A stretch of 64,000 bases of DNA from Prorocentrum cordatum (GCA_963575745.1 CAUYUJ010018903.1:95978-159977); one strand, 5' to 3'; numbered from the stretch's first letter, positions 20,020 to 31,180 are shown. The notes: generated from the letters alone by a model not told the origin. Translations and numbers: made by a program.

Positions 20020-21015
20020 CTGGGCCACGAAACGCGTGGAGTTCCCGATGGGGCCGCGAAGCGCGCGAGGGGTGCGCCAAAGTGAACAGCGGGGGCGCAT
20101 GCGGACTGCCACTGGGACCTTCGGCGGAGTTCCTATGGGGCCACGACGCGCGCGGGGGGCGCGCCGAAATGAATGGCGGGGGCGCGCGCGGACTGTGCCA
20201 CGGGGGCCTTCGGCGGAGCGCCTATGGGGCCACGAAGCGTGTGACGGGTGTGCCGAAATGAGTGGCGGGGGCGCATGCGGACTGCGCCACTGGGACCTTC
20301 GGCGGAGCTCCTATCAGCCACGACGCGCGCGAAGGGGTGCGCCGACATGAGTGGCGGGGACGCATGCGGACTGTGCCACTGGGACCTTCGGCGAAGCTCC
20401 TGTGGGGCCACGAAACGTGCGAGGGGTGTGTGCCGACATGAGTGGCGGGGGCGCATGCGGACTGCGCCACTGGGACCTTCGGCGGAGCAGCTATGGGGCC
20501 ACGAAGCGTGCGAGGGGTGTGCCGAGATGAATGGCGGGGACGCATGCGGACTGCGCCACTGGGGCCGTCGGCGGAGCTCCTACGGGGCCACAAGTCGTCA
20601 GCGGTGTGCCGAAATGAATGGCGGGGGCGCATGCGGACTGTGCCACTGGGACCTTCGGCGGAGCTAACATGGGGCCACGAAGCGTGTGGGGTGTGCGCCG
20701 AAATTACTGGCCGGGACGCATGCGGACTGTGCCACTGGACCTTCGGCGGAGCGCCTATGGGGCCACGAAACGTGTGAGGAGTGGGCCGAAATGAATGGCG
20801 CGGGCGCATGCGGACTGTGCCACTGGGACCTTCGGCGGAGCCCCTATGGGGCCACGAAGCGCTGTACTGGGTGGGGGAGACGCATGCGGACTGCGCCACG
20901 GGGCCTTCAATGGCGCCCCCATGTGGGGCCACGAAACGCTGCACTGGGGGGGGGGGGGGCGCGTGCCCACCGCGCCATTGGGACCTCCGGTGGGGCTCCT
21001 TATGGGGCAACGAAA
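20020..21015 (+). repeat. 80-86-bp GC-rich satellite, array 3
   Basis: Variant units GCATGCGGACTGTGCCACTG, GGACCTTCGGCGGAG and TATGGGGCCACGAAG with an added GTGTGCCGAAATGAATGG spacer that is absent from arrays 1 and 2. The last two or three units (from about 20850) revert to the array-1 type (CGCTGTACTGGGTGGGGG). Confidence 0.92.
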
Positions 21016-21115
21016 CGTGTGATGATGTTGATGATGCTGATGTGGATGATGATGATGACGACGATGATGACGATTATGATGATGTTGATGATGAGAGGAG
21101 AGGAGGAGGGAGGAG
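21016..21115. repeat. GAT/GA simple sequence
   Basis: GATGATGTTGATGATG and GAGGAGGGAGG runs between array and exit sequence. Confidence 0.9.
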
Positions 21116-21195
21116 GAAGGAGGACGAAACGCGGGGCGCTGTCTCTTCAAAACGAGGACCCAACACCGCAGGATGGCTGGGAAAAACAAGAGGGG
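21116..21195 (+). repeat. Satellite exit sequence, copy 3
   Basis: ACGCGGGGCGCTGTCTCTTC, AAAACGAGGACCCAACACC, GCAGGATGGCTGGGAAAAAC. It matches 6367-6430 closely, including the AACGCGGGGC lead. Confidence 0.8.
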
Positions 21196-21844
21196 CCAAC
21201 ATGACCCCAACAGGCTCACGAGAACACCCAACAGGCGCCCAAACGGTTCCCCAAAGGCTCCCAAGAGGCCTCCGAGCCCCCCCCCCTCATACATCCCCCC
21301 CAAATCTTCCGGACAGAAAAAGGAAGCGGGGAGCAACCCTGATGACTCTACCCCGCAACCCAGGCACGGCGGCTGAATGAGCCGAGGGCGCGCAGATAGT
21401 CCGCGATCTGGGCCCCCCCCCATCCCGCCTTTCCTCGTCCTCCCCCCCCCCTCCCTCCTTCTCAGCACTATAGCATTACCACTATCATGTTCTTCTCGCC
21501 CCCACTTCGCTTTCTCCCCTCTTGGTCCTATCTGCGCTGCAATCGGCGCGCGCAATCCCATTGCTGGTTCGATCTCCCACACGGTCACCCGTGTATAATT
21601 TGCACGACTTGCGCTTCAAGCTTCCGTTACTGTCGTTTCGCGACGCGCTGCCACCCGCCACGGAAAACGCCGATTTCGGCAGATCTCGGGGGCGCGAGCC
21701 GCTGCGCTGACACGCTTGCCAACTGCGCGCTGCGAACCCGAAGCCCCTGCAATCTTAGCGCGCTACTCTGGCCCATTTCTCCGTTCGATGCCCCCCCCCG
21801 CCCGTCTCTGACTCGACCGGCCCGTTTCAGAGATGGTCGCCCCG

Positions 21845-22468
21845 TCACCTGAGGCGCAGTGCGTCATCAGTTTCGCTTCCGCCTCTGCTTTCCGTTGCCG
21901 ATTGTTTGGCTCGCGCGTCAACTGCTCGAGCCCCTCCGCGAATGTCCGACGCAATCTCTCCCTCGCTGCCTTGCGCCTCCTGCGATTCCGACATATCCGC
22001 CTTCTCATCGAACAGCGACCAGCACATGCCGCCCGAACATCGCACTGCGCCGACGTTCTCGTTCCACTTCGCGTCGTCACAACGCGCCTTCTGCTGCGCT
22101 TCGACGCGGCTGCACTTCTCGCAATGCATGGGCCGAGCCTTTTCGCAACTCATCGGCGTCGCCGGCTTCCGCGCCACCCCTTGTCGCCGCCATGCCGGCG
22201 CCCGCCCGTCTCTCCCCCGCGCGCTTGTGCATGTCTTGCACGCATTGTGCCATTTCTCGTTCGCGCATTTCCCGGCCGCCGTGCGCCCCCCGCAAAACGC
22301 GGGCCTCTTTCCTCTGGAACTGGAACTCATACTTCGCGAGCGCCTCGACAAAAGAAGCCGCGTCGACGCCGCTCGCGTAAGTCCCGCGGCCAGAGTTCCG
22401 CCCCCCAGCCTTCCCCGATCCACGCCCCCCCCTCGCATCACCCGCAACAGCTTCTTCGCGACGGCCAT
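21845..22468 (-). pseudogene. Cys-rich Stc1-like segment, degenerate
   Basis: A 207-residue open frame whose middle is Cys-rich. C59-GG...ANEKWHNACKTC (C77, C80) and, 35 residues later, HCEKC (C116, C119), DDAKWNENVG, RCSGGMC (C144, C149). The pattern CxxC, about 12 residues, W-x-N/H, then C-x2-4-C resembles the Stc1-type zinc modules common in dinoflagellate proteins of unknown role. The first module lacks a clear leading CxxC. The flanks are Ser/Arg-rich and may be off-frame. No start is defensible. Probably a fragment of an old multi-exon gene or retroelement-linked ORF. Confidence 0.35.
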
Positions 22469-22489
22469 CTCGCCTTTGTTCCTGGCCCT

Positions 22490-23408
22490 CTACCGGAAGG
22501 CTGGAAGATCAGTAAAGTTGCTCGCCTTCGCGCCCGCGCGATAGCAGCGCAACTTGACATCGAACTGACGCCGCGCCCTCTTTGAAAGTCCGCTATTACT
22601 GCGCCCACTGTTCGCCCCTGAGTTGCGCGCGCCGCGACTGCCAGCGGCGGCGCGACCGTGGGCCGCCTGCGCATTGTGCCCGACGCTGGACGCTTCCGAT
22701 GCCCGCCCAAGAACCACCGGCGCCATTTCAATGAGGAGACTGGGTGCACCCCCGACCCCCAGCCTGGCCAGCGCCATCCCATCGCGCGAAAGTATTGCAC
22801 AATCGCTTTGGTCAGCTGCGACAGAAAGCTCCTCGTCTTCATATCCCGCGACCTCGTCTTCGCGCAACGCCCATCCACGAGTCGTTGCTGCGCGCCGCCG
22901 CAAAAAGCCTCTTTGACCAATCCAGGCGACCCCCCGGGGCAACGGGCGCGCCATTTGCCGTCGGGGGCCGCCCTTGCAAGTTCGCGCACTCCATGTCATG
23001 TCATCCCAGCAATCGAGATTGCCCCCCACAGTGCATGGCCGTCTCCGTTCCCCCCTGGCACGGGCGACCTTTTGCTGCGATCCACAGAAGATGCACTCGC
23101 CGCTCCTTCGCCCACTGCGCACCCCTCGGCTCCCCAACGCTGCGCAGGATGTCCAGGTTGGCAAATATCGCAACGGCTTCGACAAACTCCTCTTCCCGAG
23201 ATCGGCCGTCTTCCAGCGACGTCTCGACGAGATTCCGTGCATGTCGGTCTCCTTGGCGCACCTCGCACTCAAGCCCGTAATGTTTGGCAATCGCCTCCGT
23301 TTTCCCTCGGCGTCGAACGTCGCCTCGCTGCGCTGAGCCGATCACCCGCGACCCCGGCGCATCCGCCGGGCTCCCGCGCAAGACATTGCGCGCGCATTCG
23401 GTCAGCAC
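22490..23408 (-). pseudogene. Coding-like block with CxxC, frameshifted
   Basis: Minus strand. One frame reads IAKHYGLECEVRQGDRHARN, LVETSLEDGRSREEEFVEAV and AIFANLDILRSVGEPRGAQW (about 23290-23110); the next frame reads ECIFCGSQQKVARARGER (about 23100-23045), a possible CxxC; then RLDWSKRLF (about 22935) and QRLVDGRCAKTRSRDMKTRS (about 22880) in further frames. The order recalls dinoflagellate proteins with an N-terminal Cys motif ahead of Stc1-like repeats, which would fit the downstream block at 22.0-22.3 kb. No frame is open throughout; treat as decayed or intron-split. Confidence 0.3.
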
Positions 23409-23419
23409 TCATCGTCTAC

Positions 23420-24580
23420 ATTCATCCTGCACTCCAAGGAACCAGTCGCCATGGTCCTCCACGCGCTTGCACTCCGTCAGCTCCGCCACCCCCCGCACTG
23501 GCCCTTAACCCCCGACTCCCCAGGAAACGCGCTGCCCGCGGCCCTCCGACGCCCAGCGCGCGCCCCCTCGCTTGCGCCAGCGCGACGCGGGCAGCGCATT
23601 GATGGCCGTTCCCGACGGCGGCCCCCAATGATAAATATCTCCGCTGAACAGCGCGCTCACTCCCCCGAGCGGCCTGCCCGCGAGGCCCTCTCCAATATCC
23701 CCGTCGTTTGCTACCGACACGCAAGGCCGCAGATGCGAATCTACCTCTGCGAAAAATGTTCGCGCTCACTATGCTCATCTCGCCGACGCTCGGCCATGTC
23801 CAGCGTGACATTCGCTGCGCTGCAATTTCCTTATTCGCCCTCTGCTTCGCCCCCATCGCTCGCTCCTGGCGCTCGGCCCCATCCCTCTTGTTCGCGCCCG
23901 TGCCGAATGCGCTGTGAATCGCGTTCCTGTCGATGGATCACCCATCTGTGGCGCGCGTATCTGCGACCCGAAAGCCCGCGCCTCGCGTCCGCAACATCTC
24001 CTTCTCGAACAACGACGGATCATGTCATTGACGATGCCCCCACCAATCCCTGGGCCGCCGCGCAGCGCCCGCATGAGGGGCCCCGCGCCAGCGCGCCCCT
24101 CGCCCGTCTCTTTTCCACGCCAAGGGGCCGAGACATCCAGCGCCTGGGCCCGTTCCCGAGACGCTGCGTCCACCGGCGGTGAGCTCGCCATCTGCTAGCG
24201 CGCTGGAAGCCACTCTGTTTTTTCAACCGCCACCTGCGGGGCGCCCTCCGCCCCCCCCCCCCCCCCCGCGGCATTCTCGGGCTCTCGACGCCGCGGCCGC
24301 CGCCTGCGCCCTCCGCGCTGCAGCGGCGCCGCGCTTCAACAGCCCGCCCCCTTTCCGCGCTTCTCTCGCCCCCCGCCCCCCCGACTCGCGCCCTCGCCCC
24401 GCGCGGCGCCCCCCCTCGCCGTCGCCCCCTGACTTTTTCTTTTGCGCCCTCCGCAACTGCCTTCGCCCGCCTGCCCCCATTCTCCGCGGGCGCGCCCCCG
24501 ACTTGCGTCCTCCGCCCGGCGGCCGCGCCAACTACTATCGGCTCCAGATCTGCGCCGCTGCGCAATTCATCCTCGCGCTT
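23420..24580. other. GC-rich block, no gene recognised
   Basis: Codon-like composition on the minus strand (for example RRARREKAKRRVQDYLGSW near 24650-24590) but no family is recognisable. A C14 run near 24255. Confidence 0.3.
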
Positions 24581-24587
24581 CGCGAGG

Positions 24588-25202
24588 TCATCGCCCGCGA
24601 CTGGTCGGGTCCACGAGCCCAGATAATCCTGCACTCGCCGCTTCGCCTTCTCGCGGCGCGCCCTGCGCCTTTGCCCGCGACGCGCGTTCCGCGGCGGCCC
24701 GCGCGGCGCTCCGCAGTCCGCGTCTTGTCGCACCATGAACATTTGAAAATATTACATCAACAGCAGACCTCTCCTCTCCGCCCCCACCCGCCCCGCGCTT
24801 CGCTTGCGGCGCCCCGTAAAACCTAGGGCCCCATCGAGCGCGCATACCGCGCGAGACCCGCGCGCGCCCCCGGGCTTCCATCTCGGGGAAATCGGGAGAA
24901 GGCGCCCGGGAGTCTCGCCCGCCATCCATCGCCGCGTAGTCCACTCCAGATACGAGCTGCGATCCACGAAGCACGCCGCCTTCGCCGGTCCGCACTTCCC
25001 CGCTGTCTGCGTCGCGAACCTTCTGAAAGCCCGACGGCGTCGACGTCGCCTGGCGCCCGTCGCTAGCTGCCGCCGACAGCTCGCAATCGCCGCGCGGAAA
25101 GGCCGCCAGATCCACGAGCCTACATTGCAAGAACTTGCGCAGCGAAAGCACGCCAGGTCGCGCGCGCCTAGCTCGCCCACGGGACGCGCGCCGCACAGGC
25201 AC
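24588..25202 (-). CDS. Hypothetical minus-strand frame
   Basis: A 204-residue open frame. Its N-terminal half reads LRKFLQCRLVDLAAFPRGDC, SGFQKVRDADSGEVRTGEGG and VLRGSQLVSGVDYAAMDGGR, varied in composition and unlike repeat translation. The C-terminal half is Ala/Arg-rich. I do not recognise the product. It may be part of a larger coding relic running from 27.7 to 21.8 kb on the same strand, broken by frameshifts or introns. The Met used is simply the first in frame. Confidence 0.3.
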   Translation of the reverse strand: MPVRRASRGRARRARPGVLSLRKFLQCRLVDLAAFPRGDCELSAAASDGRQATSTPSGFQKVRDADSGEVRTGEGGVLRGSQLVSGVDYAAMDGGRDSRAPSPDFPEMEARGRARVSRGMRARWGPRFYGAPQAKRGAGGGGEERSAVDVIFSNVHGATRRGLRSAARAAAERASRAKAQGAPREGEAASAGLSGLVDPTSRGR

Positions 25203-25775
25203 ACGGGGCTACTCGAAACAAATCGCATCGACTCATCCCGACTATCCGCCGTTGTCCCCGACGCAGCCACGGGCGCGCCTCGCGCGTCTGCGCGCAGCCG
25301 CTCGGCCAGACCCACTACTTCTGCGCCTGGCATCGTAATTTTCTTCGCCGCCCCGACGTCGTCAACTGCGACCGCGTCTCTGGGGTCTCCGGACGCGCGC
25401 TAGCTCGCGCGCCCCTGCGCCGACCGCGCCGCGCCCCCCCGCGCGCGTCACCGAAGAACCTCTTCCGGCGCCTCCGCGCTTGATCGGCCCGCGCGCGGCG
25501 CCCTTCCTCGATTTCCCCCGCGTCGTTGAACGGCGGGGCGGGCCGCTTCCACTGGTAGCTCGCCGCGCGCTCCGCCGCAGCGCTCCGCGCTCGCTTCGCC
25601 GACGACGCGACGCCCGCGGGCCGATCAGCCCCCCCGCAAAGTCAGTCGCACGCGCAGCTGTCGCGCGTAGCTCCCGCGACTGGACCCCCGCGCGCAGTCT
25701 GCAGATCACCATTGAAAAGCCGCCCGCTCGCGCCTCTCAACGCGGCTGGCAGGGCACTGTTCAAATTTTCCTCGT

Positions 25776-26429
25776 TCACGCGCCCGCGCAGAGAAGCCGC
25801 CCTGCGCCGCTGGCCAGCGCGGGGAATGTCGCGATCTCCATTTTCCTGCCCCGCCGCCATTCGCACGTCGGCGCGCTCGCGGCGACATGCGTTCCCTTCG
25901 CACCTCTTGCGCTCTCCCACCAGTCGCTGCAGAAGCCCTCCGGAAGCTGCGCGCCGGCACGCGCAAGCGCAGGCCCCCTTCCGATTTCCGCGCTTCGACG
26001 CTGCAATGCACCCCGCCCGCGCGATGTCGACGACCGCCCGCCGCCGTCGCGTTGCCCCCAAGCAAGACTGCGCGCCCGCAATCGGGGCAATTCGGACGAC
26101 GCCGCTCGCTCAACTCGAACCGCGAGGCCCGCGACCGCCCGCAGCCGATCGACGCCCGCTGGCGGGCCCTGGGCCAGGACTGCTCTCTGCTCGTCCGAAG
26201 CGGGCACAAACGCTGCCGGCGTTCCCATTGGCGCTGTCACGTCGGCCAGGCATCGAATTGCGCGGCGCCCGCGCCCGACCGGCGCCGCCATCCCGCCTCT
26301 CCGCGCCCGCCCGTTCGCGCGGCATCTCCCGGCGATTCTAACGAACGCCGCGTCGATGGCCGCCGCAATCCCCCGCGCGCTGGAACATGGCGCCCACGCG
26401 GCGCAGCGCGATTCATGGGGTCCTCTCAT
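25776..26429 (-). CDS. Hypothetical minus-strand frame with Cys motif in neighbour frame
   Basis: Open for 217 residues (AAIDAAFVRIAGRC, ADVTAPMGTPAAFVPASDEQ). In another minus frame over the same DNA, NCPDCGRAV (about 26090) and HCSVEARKSEGG (about 25995) form a possible zinc ligand set. Which frame, if any, is coding cannot be decided by eye. No function is proposed. Confidence 0.2.
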   Translation of the reverse strand: MRGPHESRCAAWAPCSSARGIAAAIDAAFVRIAGRCRANGRARRGGMAAPVGRGRRAIRCLADVTAPMGTPAAFVPASDEQRAVLAQGPPAGVDRLRAVAGLAVRVERAASSELPRLRARSLAWGQRDGGGRSSTSRGRGALQRRSAEIGRGPALARAGAQLPEGFCSDWWESARGAKGTHVAASAPTCEWRRGRKMEIATFPALASGAGRLLCAGA

Positions 26430-27088
26430 TGCGATCGCGACAGCAGCACCGTGGCAAGATTGTGCCTGTCATCTGGCGACGTCGTGAAGGATTCGAGCTG
26501 GATGGGCGTCGTGCCCCAAAAGTGTCCGCACCGCGATTGTGTTTTCAATCTCGCGAGCACCAGCGCTGGCTCCTGCTCCAAACGCCTCGCTATCGCGCCC
26601 GGCGTTTGCACGTGACTCAGCTTCGAGAAATCTCCGCGAACGTTCGCGGACTTCCCTGTTGACGTATCCGCGCGCGCGCCACGCAACGCGTCGACAACGC
26701 CCGCGGCCGCCCCCTCCTGCTCACCCTGCGGGAAATGGCACTCCGCAAGCCCATCCTTCTGATAATCCGCCAGGCGAACGGATCGCGCCATGTTCGCGGC
26801 ACTCTGAAACGAGTCCGATGACAAACTACAACCAAACCTCCACTCGCGACGAAAACTGCGACTCCACCCGAAGCGTCGCTGATGCACGCCAATGGTGCGC
26901 AGCGTCCTCTCACTCAGGCAAATTCGACCTCCCCGTGCCAAATTTGAAACAGGAATAACACAAAAAAAAAAAAAAAAAAAAACGAATTGATCCATCGTCG
27001 GGTTTCCACGATACACGACACAACGAACGCGGGACGCGTCCGTCTCCATCAATTCCCAACGTCCGAACTGCGCCGTCGCCAGATCCAC
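26426..27088 (-). other. Coding-like minus-strand sequence containing a poly(A)/poly(T) insertion
   Basis: The frame reads FGRWELMETDASRVRCVVYR and GNPTMDQFV (about 27060-26985), then a poly-Phe run caused by the 21-bp A tract at 26962-26982, then SERTLRTIGVHQRRFGWSRS. Sequence on both sides is protein-like, so the homopolymer may be inserted into an older coding region. Not recognised. Confidence 0.3.
26962..26982 (+). repeat. Poly(A) tract
   Basis: Twenty-one A following CAGGAATAACAC. It could be a retroposed poly(A) tail on the plus strand. Confidence 0.9.
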
Positions 27089-27109
27089 CTTCGCCGCCCT
27101 GTCGCCGGC

Positions 27110-27661
27110 TTAGATTGTCACTGCGACTGCGCACACGTCAGCGCTCCCGCCGCAGGGGAACTCGGGCCTGTCGCACCTGCCCGCCCACGTACTTGTGAGA
27201 CGCATTGCGAAACGCTGTGTCTCTCTTGTCGCTGCAGCCCCCTGAACACCCGACGCCGCGTCTGGACCTCCGCTCTCGTTTTCTGCAAGCAACCCACCAA
27301 ACAATTGTTCCAGCGCGCCCTGCCGCAACCTGTTCGTGTCTACCTCGTCCACCGACGACTTGTCCACCATGACGGCACTTGAGGTCCACGGGTCCATGCC
27401 ACGCGTGGCCGCCCCCGCATAATCTCGAACCCCGTCGCAAAGCGTCGCGTTGTTCTGCACCGTGAGCTTGTTCAACGTCGTACCTCGACACAGCAGCCGG
27501 ACGATCTCCACCGCCTGAAACGGAGATCGACAGTTCAAAATCGAGGAATGGAGAACACAGAACCAGTGATCGAAGAATGCTGTTCCACATTTTCGGCCCC
27601 TGGATGCCCATGTACGGCCCGAGGACCGCCACAAAGTCGACCCGTGGTGAACAACTGGCAA
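27110..27661 (-). CDS. Hypothetical protein, minus strand
   Basis: A 183-residue frame with balanced composition: FQAVEIVRLLCRGTTLNKLT, VQNNATLCDGVRDYAGAATR, SSVDEVDTNRLRQGALEQLF and GGLLAENESGG. No domain recognised. It is the most protein-like frame in the 21-28 kb block. It may be the N-terminal exon of the minus-strand relic that continues towards 21.8 kb. Start uncertain; upstream sequence is GC-poor and then simple repeat. Confidence 0.35.
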   Translation of the reverse strand: MPVVHHGSTLWRSSGRTWASRGRKCGTAFFDHWFCVLHSSILNCRSPFQAVEIVRLLCRGTTLNKLTVQNNATLCDGVRDYAGAATRGMDPWTSSAVMVDKSSVDEVDTNRLRQGALEQLFGGLLAENESGGPDAASGVQGAAATRETQRFAMRLTSTWAGRCDRPEFPCGGSADVCAVAVTI

Positions 27662-28039
27662 GGAAGAGCCTTGGGCGCCAGTTTAGGGCTGAGAACCTGG
27701 GCGGTGGGAGTTCGAAGCGACTGCTTCCGACCCCCGAGGAGACGGGAGGACGGGGGGGCAGAACGGAGGCAGGGCGAGCAGGAAGCAGGGATAGACGAAT
27801 CTGGTTGCTTGGTCAATCGAGCGCGCGGACGCGCGCATACGTCGTGGAGACGCGGGCACCGCGGCCGAAAATCAAGGCGCAAAATCGACGGACGGCCAGC
27901 ACCCTGCCCTGGCAAGACGAAAGCCGGCACCTGGGGATCACCAGGTGCGTCCTGCCCTCCCCAAGTAGGTTCCCTCCATCTGTCTTCTCGTCGTCCTCAT
28001 CCATCATCCAATTATCCTCCTCCCCTCTGCTATCTCCTC

Positions 28040-28170
28040 CTCATCCTCCTCATCGCCCACTCCCTCTTCCTCCTCCTCCTCGTCCTCCTCCTCCTCCTCA
28101 TCCTCATCCTCATCCTCATCCTCATCATCATCATAATCATCATCAGCAGCAGCAGCAGCAGCATCATCAT

Positions 28171-28210
<40 letters not shown>

Positions 28211-28330
28211 ATCATCATCATCAGCAGCAACATCATCATCATCACTATCCATTCCTCTATCTCCGCTTCCTCCTCATCCTCCTCGTCCTCCTGGTCCTTG
28301 CTTCTACCTCCTCTTCCTCATCCTCCTCTC
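28040..28330. repeat. TCC/ATC/CAG mixed trinucleotide tract
   Basis: CTCCTC, CATCCTCATC, CAGCAG, CATCAT blocks; frames are poly-His, poly-Ser or poly-Asp. Confidence 0.95.
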
Positions 28331-28379
28331 AAAAGACGCAGAAAATCAATGATTGTATCATCTCGCCTTCTCGCTTCCC

Positions 28380-28520
28380 GTGGCCTTCCGAGGCCTGTCG
28401 ATGGCCCCGGGAGGGCCCAAGAGCGCCCCTGGAGGCCCCAAGAGAGGCCCAAGACAACCGCAGAGCGCCCCGAGAGCGCCCAAAAGAGCGCCCAAAGAAG
28501 GCCCAAAGAGGTACCGCGTG
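28380..28520. repeat. GGCCC-rich alliterative repeat
   Basis: GGGCCCAAGAGCGCCCC and variants, as at 18715. Confidence 0.6.
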
Positions 28521-28529
28521 AGGCTCGAG

Positions 28530-29060
28530 AAGGGAGGTGCCAATTACGGCTACCCCCTCTTGGATCCACAGAAGCATTGACGAACACATGGTTTGATATC
28601 CTCTGGCTTTTCGGCAGCATCTTTGAGGGGCGCCTTGCCCCCAACAAGGCTCCAGGATGGCTCCAAATACTCTCAGCTTGCCTCAAGACGACGGAAGATG
28701 CGAGGCGGGGATTTATCCATATCCGCCGCCTGGGAACCGACGTCCTGGTGCCCCAACCGGCGGTGGACATGAATATATTTTAGCCCCCGTGGGCCCGAAA
28801 ATTTCCGTATCCACCACCTGCCGAGGTCCCCGAAAAAAATATCCTCCAGGCGGTAGTCATGTATGAATTCCCGCCTCGGAGGAAGATCGCCGTAGCTGGC
28901 CAAAAGTGGCGTGGAAGACGCTGCCAAAAAGCCCCACGCCAACGGTTCCAAGCGGCCACGGAGCCCAGGGATGCCCCAAAGAAGCCAAACATCCTTCGGT
29001 ACCTCTTGAGAGAACAAACGAGTCTGCATGATCTTCCTTTCGATGGACTCCCAAAGGCTA
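28530..29060. other. Moderate-GC unique stretch
   Basis: A local inverted pair flanks about 28680-28860: CGGCGGTGGACATGAATAT with GCGGGGATTTATCCATATCC-like sequence around it. No gene recognised on either strand. Confidence 0.3.
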
Positions 29061-29061
29061 A

Positions 29062-29226
29062 AGTTAGATCGGGCGTCCCCCTACAGGCGGATTCTGGGCG
29101 AAATGGAATATAGTCAAAGCACGACTCAAACATAGTCAAAAAGTAATGGCAACAAAACGTCCCCATACTTTGTTTAAACTATTTCTGAATATTCCCCCTG
29201 TAGGGGGACGTGCCCGACTTAGGGCT
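29062..29226. mobile_element. MITE-like element, copy 1
   Basis: Left end TCGGGCGTCCCCCTACAGG, right end reverse complement TCGGGCACGTCCCCCTACAG. The interior is AT-rich (AAACATAGTC, TTTGTTTAAACTATTTCTG). No coding capacity. Confidence 0.65.
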
Positions 29227-29348
29227 AAAGATGGTTCATGAAGGGTCTATGATGGCCATAAGGACGGCCCACTCTCGCTCCAGGATGGCTTCCCAGACGC
29301 CCCAGGCAAGCCACCAAGACCTCCAAGATTATCCAAGACGCCTCCATG

Positions 29349-29515
29349 ACAGCCTAGGATTAAGTCGGGCATGTCCCTTTACAAGAGGAACATTCAAACA
29401 TAGTGTTTAAAACATCGGGGAACGATGTTTGAACTATGTTTGCTTGTTTTTGAATATGGTTTGACTACCTGTTTCGTCCAAAATCCGCCTGTAGGAGAAC
29501 ACGCCCGACCTAAGC
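29349..29515. mobile_element. MITE-like element, copy 2
   Basis: Left end TCGGGCATGTCCCTTTACA, right end reverse complement TCGGGCGTGTTCTCCTACAG. Its AT-rich interior (AAACATAGTGTTTAAAAC, TTGAACTATGTTTG) resembles copy 1. About 166 bp like copy 1. Confidence 0.65.
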
Positions 29516-29669
29516 CTACGATGGCCCCTAAAACGGCCCACGATGGCCTGAAGACTGTCCGAGGTGCTCTGAAGACGGCCTGCAAGGGCTCGAGTAAAAA
29601 CACTCCGCCAGCCCGACGATGCCAAAATGATTGAAATACCTGTTCGTGTTTGATGTGTATATATATACA

Positions 29670-29672
<3 letters not shown>

Positions 29673-29740
<68 letters not shown>
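29673..29740. repeat. (TA)n(GA)n microsatellite
   Basis: TA tract followed directly by GA tract. Confidence 0.97.
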
Positions 29741-29742
<2 letters not shown>

Positions 29743-29904
29743 ACCTTGCTGGCTTTTCGGGCTGACCCCTTCCCCGCTTGCCCGCACGACCAGGCGCCGA
29801 CAACCCGCGACACTCAGCACCCCCAAACCCCCCCCTGCCCGACCCAAGTCACTCTCGGAACACGTGCTTGAAGGGGTCGGCGGATGTGGCGTGCGCCTAC
29901 AGAA

Positions 29905-29992
29905 GAATGTCTGGATGCTGCTGATCAGACTTCTGCCGTCCACGCTGGGAATGGACAAAAAAGAGTCTGGATACTACTGATCCGACATGTGG
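29905..29992 (+). repeat. Dispersed repeat, two direct copies
   Basis: GTCTGGATGCTGCTGATCAG at 29908 and GTCTGGATACTACTGATCCG at 29963, related to 17688. It is preceded by GTCGGCGGATGTGGCGTGCG, which recurs near 63338. Confidence 0.6.
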
Positions 29993-30139
29993 CACCCTAT
30001 CGGATGACTCGCACAGCAAAGCACTTCTCGCACGGCCACGGGCACAGCGAAAGCCAATGGAGGACGGAGGAGGGGAGGACTACTGGAAGGGAGGGACGAG
30101 AAAGAGGAGGAGGAGGAGGAGGAGGAGGATGAAGGACAG

Positions 30140-31180
30140 ATGCTCCCGAGGGAAACGGGCCCTGAAAGCCGACTCTTCTCTCCCAAGCCGCCCGGCCAGC
30201 CTTCCACTCCACCCTTCGGGCAAGGGAGCGGCTGCAGAATTGATGTACCCCGACGTGGATTTTCTCGTCGAGTCAGATGCAGAATGCCCGCAAATCTACG
30301 CGCGCTCTGCGCACTTCTCATGGAGTCGACGAACAAGTCAAGGCTGGGGCAGATCCATTCCGCGGGCGATCCCCCGCTCGACCCCTGAGGCCCCTCTGGA
30401 CTTCCTGGAGCCCGGGGAGGGCCCCGGGAGACCGAGGCCCGCGGGAACCCTCTGGACTCCTCTCCCTCAGAACCCCTCCCTTCGGGTGTTACCACACGTG
30501 TCCCTGGCCCAGGGTGCCCCCAGGATCTCCACGGAGGCCTCCGCGGCCTCCAGAGCACCTCGAATGAGGCCGAGAGGGCCCGAGGGGCTCCCCAGTGGAC
30601 CGAAAAGCTGGGGGCACCTCGGGCCAGGGGCACCTCTAGCAACCCCCGACCCCTCATGGCGAGCTCAGAACTTGCCATCGCTCGGACGTCTCCCTCCCTG
30701 CCTTTTTCGGCTTCGTGCGCTCTATTCTTCGCAGGACGCTACAGGACGCTCCTCGATGGTCCTCGCCGAGAACAGACACACATGTCCGAGCGATGCCAAG
30801 AGGAGGAGGGAGGAGTCGTGGGTGGCCGCTCTGGCTCCGAGACCGTCTGGCAGCCTGGTGGACCGGGCCCGGCCCTCGACGCTTCGTGCGGCCGCCCCTG
30901 CACGCCGCAGGCTGCGCAGGAGGGCAGGCGGGCGGGCCTCGCATCGTGACGACGTCGGCGTCGGCTCTGAAGCCGAGCGGATCGGTCACACTCTGAGTGG
31001 TCGCGGCTCTCCGATAGCGCGGACCGTTCGATGGCGGCCGATTCCGGGCCGCTGGCGGCGTTGAACCCTGAGGCCCCCGCCGCGAGGACAAGAGGGAGCA
31101 ACGGCAGAAAGATCGGGTCCGCCCAAGAGGGGGCCTCGGGAGGGAGGGTTGACACTCATTGCCGGAAGAATGCGTGCGGA
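30140..31180. other. GC-rich stretch without recognised gene
   Basis: Long frames on both strands (up to 335 residues) are Pro/Arg/Ser-rich and unlike any family I know. A GGA tract sits at 30098-30130. Confidence 0.35.
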
